Part shown: in pieces, positions 59,680 to 64,000 of the stretch | How positions within the stretch are numbered: position 1 is the stretch's first letter | How the letters are laid out: each line of letters begins with the position of its first letter | Assembly: GCA_029204225.1 (NCBI GenBank) | Contig: CM055102.1 | Location: 36,696,585 to 36,760,584, forward strand | Source of the DNA: Diphasiastrum complanatum | Lineage: Eukaryota > Streptophyta > Lycopodiopsida > Lycopodiales > Lycopodiaceae | Length of the DNA stretch: 64,000 bases | Direction: 5' to 3' | The notes under the pieces: generated by a model | Told to the model about the DNA's origin: nothing | Seen by the model: the letters and a program-made list of their open reading frames with translations, nothing else | Database searches by the model: none | Made by a program: the position numbers and the translations under genes

Positions 59680-60495
59680 TGTGAGAAATTGGCAAAAATC
59701 TAGCTTGGTATTTTTTTTATGATAGAAGTTTGTAAGTGAATCTCACATGTGTGGAGGATGTTCCCACGTGTGGAGAATTGTAGAGTAAATGTTTGATATA
59801 GGGGTCTCATAGAATTTCATAGTCAAGCATTTAGGTGTAGGATGTTGATAGGGTCAAATTTGGCATAGATGGCAAATTATCCATTTCCACTTGTAATGCC
59901 ACTATTGAGCCAAAATAGAGCCAAACTTGTGCCAATTAGAGTGTAGACAAGTGTCATGCTTTTGTTTGATGAAGCTTAAGAGGTCCAATAGGATTTAGAG
60001 GTGGAACCTTGTGAGGTCCAATAGAAAATTGAGGTGTGCTTGAATATAGTCCAATAGAATTTAGAGGTGCATGGATCAATGGTCCAATAGGATTAAGAGG
60101 TGGCAAAGTGTGATCCAATCATAGTTAAGCATAGTGGTAGCTCATGAATCTATTAGTATCATTGTACTCCTCCTTTTGGATCTAATTGATTTTGAGATTG
60201 AGTGGATTTTGAGTGTCATTGAATTTCTAGCTTTCTCTCTCTATCCGAGAGCTCATGATGGTTTTTCTCTCTCTACCCGAGGAGAGCAGCTTGTTTTTAC
60301 TTAGAATACTTTTGGAACACTTCCCACACGTGTGAGTGAGAGTTGAAAGTGATTGAATGCATGTAGTAGTGTGTTTTTGCCATAGAATCAAAGATAGATC
60401 TTGAATCTCAATCTAGTCTTGATCTTGGTGCATCTACACACCTTAGGAGATCACAAGTACATGTAGTGGACAATACACACATGTGAAATTCAACA
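59680..60495 (+). repeat. Copia-3 3' LTR
   Basis: An 816-bp LTR that lacks 6 bp and has one extra T relative to the 5' LTR. It is preceded by GAGGAGGAG and followed by the target duplication AATTT. Confidence 0.95.
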
Positions 60496-60500
60496 AATTT

Positions 60501-61493
60501 GATACTCCTTTATTCACTTTCACAGAAAGAATATTTAAGCTCCAATGTCGGCTGCAATGTTTAAAAGAAATTAGAGACATTACATAAGGAGATTTAACAT
60601 CAAACTAAAAGACAAACATTGCTCAACTAAAAAGACTTACTTATATTCATAAGGAATTAAATAGAATTTGGCCACAAGGCTGCATTCGATGAAGTATACA
60701 ACTGCTTCAAAATTGGTCTCCTTTGCCTTCACTACCGTCATGAAAAAGGGGGCTCACAACAAAAATGTCTCCAAGAGAATCGAGATAGATGTTACGCTGC
60801 AAAAAAATTTGAGCAGCTTCAACAATAGTGTTCGAAATCTTAGCACATTTATTCTTCAACTCTTCACAAAATTTCGGACCCAACTGAAAGCTTTTTTGGG
60901 TATTTGGAAGAAAAAAATCAAAACAATTGCTGCATCAATGTATTTTATTGGCTAAATAGGTCTCATAGTCATTATAGTGATCAGAATAAAAATAAACCTA
61001 CATGGGATCGTATGGAATTCTTACAAAAAGAGAATGTACATGGGCCTAGATGGAGGAGATAACGATAGCTACGTATTGTTCTACAACACTATCAAGTTCC
61101 TCATGGGTTATCTCTTATTTAGGAGAAGAAATCTTCTGAGGAGCCTAAATGGCAACAGGAGGAGGAGAGACTGTTTCTGACTCTGATTCAGAGTCAGACT
61201 CTGAAGGGGTGGTCAAGAAGACACGGGGGGCGCTTGGCTAGAATCACTCTAGGAGGAGCATAAGTAGTTGGCCTATGAGCTCCTCTTTTAATAGGATGGG
61301 GCAGATCTGTCATGTCCAGAGGCAGATCCTTGGAGGTAATGGCGTTATCAACATGAAGATTTGAATAATGTACAAAATCCTTAGGCATGACGATAACACG
61401 CTTACCGTGCACATCTAGGGTAAAGGAATCCTCAAAGAACTGGGCCAAATAATCCTCTGCAGCACCTTATGTAAGATTATTCTACTATTTGAG
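60501..61493 (-). other. Low-copy segment with one probable exon on the minus strand
   Basis: On the minus strand a pyrimidine-rich CTTTCAG acceptor is followed at 60883 by 58 open codons to 60710 (starting LGPKFCEELKNKCAKI, then EAAQIFLQRNIYLDSLGDIF). The composition is typical of a real protein, but the family is not recognised. A second minus-strand frame at 61194-61448 (84 residues) also looks coding-like (VIVMPKDFVHYSNLHVDNAI) and is unidentified. Neither could be joined into a gene. Confidence 0.3.
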
Positions 61494-62390
61494 TGTTGGA
61501 TTATTCCATTGTCAAAATGATTCAACCAAACAATCGATCTTTAGTCGTCATCCACTTATTATCCAGTTTTGCAGTTCGCTTCGTGTTTTTACATAGTCTG
61601 CAGAAATACTCGGGAATCGCTCAACATGTGGCTCTGACATATAGACATCCCCGACGAAAGTCGAAGACTTTGAACCTTCGGCCATGTCGATGAAAGACAG
61701 TTATTGTTCCACTCGTTATTAAGCTAAAAACTTTCCCTAACTGATTTGCAAGTAAATTTCTGGGAAGTCTTAACTGGATGGATGTCAACGCATTACGGCC
61801 GATCAAGGTATTGTGATCTGCGACCTGAATAGCTATTTTACTGGACGTGCATTAATTGCTTAGTATAAATAGCTGATCATTAAACATTTCATTAGCTCTT
61901 TTCTCTAGCTTCATTTTTATCTTAGCTTAGAGCTCAGTATTGTTATTCGTGCATACTGCTTATCAGCGGACACAGAGTTTTTCAATTACTCGGAGATAGC
62001 TTAGAATACGCGGTTTCTATCCGCAATTGTCTTGTGCTCATCATCATTTGATTTGTACATGCTACTTACTGAATCAATCTACTCCTTTGATTGCATTTAG
62101 TATTATGTTAGAATGTATGCATCTCTGTGATTATTTGTAACTGAAAAATCTCTTATTGTCTTGTTTGAAATTTTCAATACTTCATTGTTTGGCTATGAAA
62201 TCACTGTAGTGCTAACGATTTCAAAGCTGGTTGCTAAAAGTTTGAAAGTGACTTCTGTCATTATGTTTTGTTCAATATTGATAGGCGTAGTCATGCATTA
62301 GGAAAGAAGGCTAATTTACGTTGCACTCGATAAGTCACTCATTGTCTTCGACTTGTCAAACCGACTCACTTCACGTCCCTCTTTCCAACA
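61494..62390 (+). repeat. 5' LTR of a truncated Copia element (Copia-4)
   Basis: The segment starts TGTTGGA and ends TCCAACA, a perfect 7-bp terminal inverted repeat, immediately followed by a PBS. A TATAAATAG box is at about 61864. The length would be 897 bp. No 3' partner is in the window, so the start is inferred from the TG...CA ends. Confidence 0.65.
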
Positions 62391-62402
62391 TGGTGTCAGA
62401 GC
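62391..62402 (+). other. Copia-4 primer-binding site
   Basis: TGGTGTCAGAGC follows the LTR CA; it differs from TGGTATCAGAGC at one position. Confidence 0.75.
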
Positions 62403-62621
62403 ATGCCATCATGATATCAAAGCATATGTTGTTATAATCAAAGCTCTAATGCTTGATATCTTTAGCGATATCAAATTGATATCATTAGATACTTTTCATA
62501 GTATCATATTCTTTAGTTTGTGGTATCAAATTTCAGTATCAAATAATTGATTTCCAATTGTGGCGCAGCACGTCATCAATTTATCGACAGACTACTAAAG
62601 TTCCAGATAGATTCTCAAAGT

Positions 62622-63605
62622 AAAGTCGGTCTCATCGCAGACAAGTTGAATGGATCCAATTACTATTTGTGAACTTTTAAGATGAAGACCTTGCTAATCG
62701 CCATTGAGCTGTGGGATGTTGTCACATGTATCGAAGTGAAGCTTGAAGACAACACAACCGACTCAAAGTGGAAGTCGAAGGATGGTAAAGCATTCGCGCT
62801 TATTGTTCTCAATATATTAGAGACTCAGATTGGCCACATATTTGAAGCTCAAACTTCGAAAAAAGTATTAGACATCATGAGCTCACTACATGATGTGAGA
62901 GACGTAACTTCCAAGTTACATCTAAGAAGAAAAAATTTCACTCTCAAAAAGTCGAATGGTGATTCACTTCAGAATCACGTTAACCAGTTTAAGAATCTCT
63001 TGCAACAGATGGTCGTTGTCGGATCAATCATAGACGATCACGATGCAGTCATGACATTGCTTTCAAGCTTGCCCTCTACATTCAAGAAGTGGGTGATGAT
63101 CATATTGACACACTCATATTTAACTCTTACTATAGTTATCACTATGTTGCTGCAAGAAGATAATCGAAGAAGTCAAGAAGCTTTTTTGACTTCATCATCT
63201 CATGCTCTATATGTCAACAAAGACTCAAAACGACAGCTCTAAGCAATCCGCATCAAATCAAAAACCGACGCAAAGTCAAGAACAATTATCAAATCCACAA
63301 TCGAAGAAGAAGATGTTCTGTAAGTATTGCAGACGCACTAATCATGAGATCCAAGATTGCAAGGTACTCAAAGCGAAGAATGTCAACAAGTAACCAAATC
63401 AACATGCGAATGCAGTCACAACATCTCCCGAACTCGACTGGACGAAGGAGCGTTTATGGTCAAAGACCAAAAGACACTGTTGGATAATTCTTGGTTTCTG
63501 GAATCTAAAGCTACTCAACATATGACCAGCCATCGTGAGCATTTCCACTCCTATACGACTTACAGTACAAAGAAATATGGTCATCTTGGCGACAATAGCA
63601 AGGCT
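62622..63605 (+). pseudogene. Copia-4 gag and damaged protease
   Basis: Gag starts before the annotatable ATG: GLIADKLNGSNYYL is followed by a TGA where Trp is expected, then FKMKTLLIAIELWDVV from 62682. LHLRRKNFTLKKSNGDSLQNHV and LLSSLPSTFKKWV follow, the standard core of one Copia gag clade (UBN2). A frameshift near 63200-63240 leads to the zinc knuckle CKYCRRTNHEIQDC. After another shift comes a protease in which the active site reads WFLESKATQHMTS instead of WxxDSGATxHM, so the catalytic Asp-Ser-Gly is destroyed. GHLGDNSKAF ends the readable part at about 63605, where the sequence switches to a minus-strand element. Confidence 0.85.
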
Positions 63606-64000
63606 TTTCAGGATGCTCGTTACCTAATGGAATTGGGCTTGAGCATGAATTCCAACACTCCCCCCTAATGTGGATCCTGAAAAACTTTGATCTTCAGATT
63701 TAGCAAATTGTTAAATCTAAGATGGTGCTCCTTTGATAGTGCCTTGGTGAAGAAATTTGCTGCTTGTAATTATGTCCTGCAGTAAAAAAAAAAAATCTTG
63801 CTTTTCACTTTCTCTCTATACCTGATTTCGATATGCTTGTTTTGAGAGTGAAATCTCATATTCAGAGATAGTGCAATGGCGCCTTGATTGTCACAATAGA
63901 GGGTCGTTGGATGTGACTGGATAATTTTGATTTCTGCAAGCAGGTTCCTCAGCCAAATTGCCTCCTTGGTAGCATTTGTGGCAGCTATATACTTTGATTA
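63606..64000 (-). pseudogene. Minus-strand Copia RNase H end with PPT and LTR start
   Basis: From the window edge the minus strand reads SKYIAATNATKEAIWLRNLL, then LYCDNQGAIALSLN and NKHIEIRYREKVKSK, the end of a Copia RNase H. After worn sequence with a TKAL-like end, a purine tract (TAGGGGGGAG, complement of 63658-63667) and an LTR start TGTTGGAATTC at 63657 follow. Only about 50 bp of that LTR remain before the junction with the plus-strand Copia-4 protease. Stops and frame breaks make it a pseudogene. The remainder of the element lies beyond the window. Confidence 0.8.

Larger units (their letters stand above)
55514..60495 (+). mobile_element. Copia-3: young, reverse-transcriptase-less Copia element
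   Basis: LTRs lie at 55514-56334 (821 bp) and 59680-60495 (816 bp). Both start TGTGAGAAATTGG and end ATTCAACA, with target duplication AATTT at 55509-55513 and 60496-60500. I see about eight substitutions and two small indels between them (about 99 percent identity), so insertion is very recent. A PBS and a purine tract (TTTTTTGAGGAGGAG) are present. The internal region encodes gag, zinc knuckle, protease and integrase pieces, but no RT or RNase H motifs. The element must have relied on enzymes from elsewhere. Confidence 0.95.

Overview
This window is plant nuclear DNA, probably from a flowering plant, and is dominated by retrotransposons. The pointers are two plant-type single-exon genes, LTR retrotransposons with TGGTATCAGAGC primer-binding sites (the plant initiator-Met tRNA type), long (GA/CT)n tracts, AT-rich spacers, and no bacterial or organellar operon structure. 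The species cannot be named from the sequence. Only two intact ordinary genes are seen, both on the minus strand: a PADRE (DUF4228) protein at 3855-4475 and a trihelix (Myb/SANT-like) transcription factor at 41626-42639. Layout: 1-5.7 kb is low-copy sequence with the PADRE gene and its probable promoter. 5.7-13.6 kb holds relics: a LINE reverse transcriptase fragment, a minus-strand Copia RNase H fragment, a decayed Copia element with both LTR starts (9549-11572), and a Copia gag relic. 13.7-21.3 kb is a nest: an older minus-strand LTR element (element B) carrying an unrecognised sense-strand ORF, interrupted by Copia-1 (15982-20988; 264-bp LTRs; TSD TATTG). 21.3-27 kb is AT-rich spacer with microsatellites and an unrecognised broken coding stretch. 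27-33.5 kb is a second nest: Gypsy-1 (28330-32423; TSD CCCTC) inserted in the leader of another retroelement, of which an LTR, a PBS and a gag fragment remain. 33.8-36.8 kb holds minus-strand fragments of at least two Copia elements and an unknown ORF. 37-41.6 kb is spacer with a Ty3/gypsy gag-protease relic, followed by the trihelix gene. 43.2-47.2 kb contains a tandem tRNA-like (SINE-type) repeat, a degenerate AT-rich satellite and older LTR relics. 48.2-60.5 kb contains two young Copia insertions, Copia-2 (49479-55067; TSD CAAGA) and Copia-3 (55514-60495; TSD AATTT), separated by short low-copy host segments. 61.5-64 kb has a 5' LTR, gag and a damaged protease of one more Copia element, joined head-to-head to a minus-strand Copia RNase H end. 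The four elements with both LTRs and matching 5-bp target duplications show recent activity, but each has broken coding capacity. Copia-1 lacks the integrase core. Gypsy-1 lacks most of gag, RNase H and the integrase N-terminus. Copia-2 has all catalytic motifs, including the integrase D-D-E and RT YVDD, but carries stops, frameshifts and a deletion. Copia-3 has no recognisable reverse transcriptase although its LTRs are almost identical, which suggests mobilisation by proteins supplied from another element. The points most worth a second look are a three-fold 80-bp stem-loop-forming repeat in the Copia-1 leader, the RT-less Copia families, repeated CACACGTGTG palindromes shared by Copia-2 and Copia-3, the unknown ORF of element B, and a tandem tRNA-like repeat. 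LTR boundaries, target duplications and identity counts were read by eye from the sequence.
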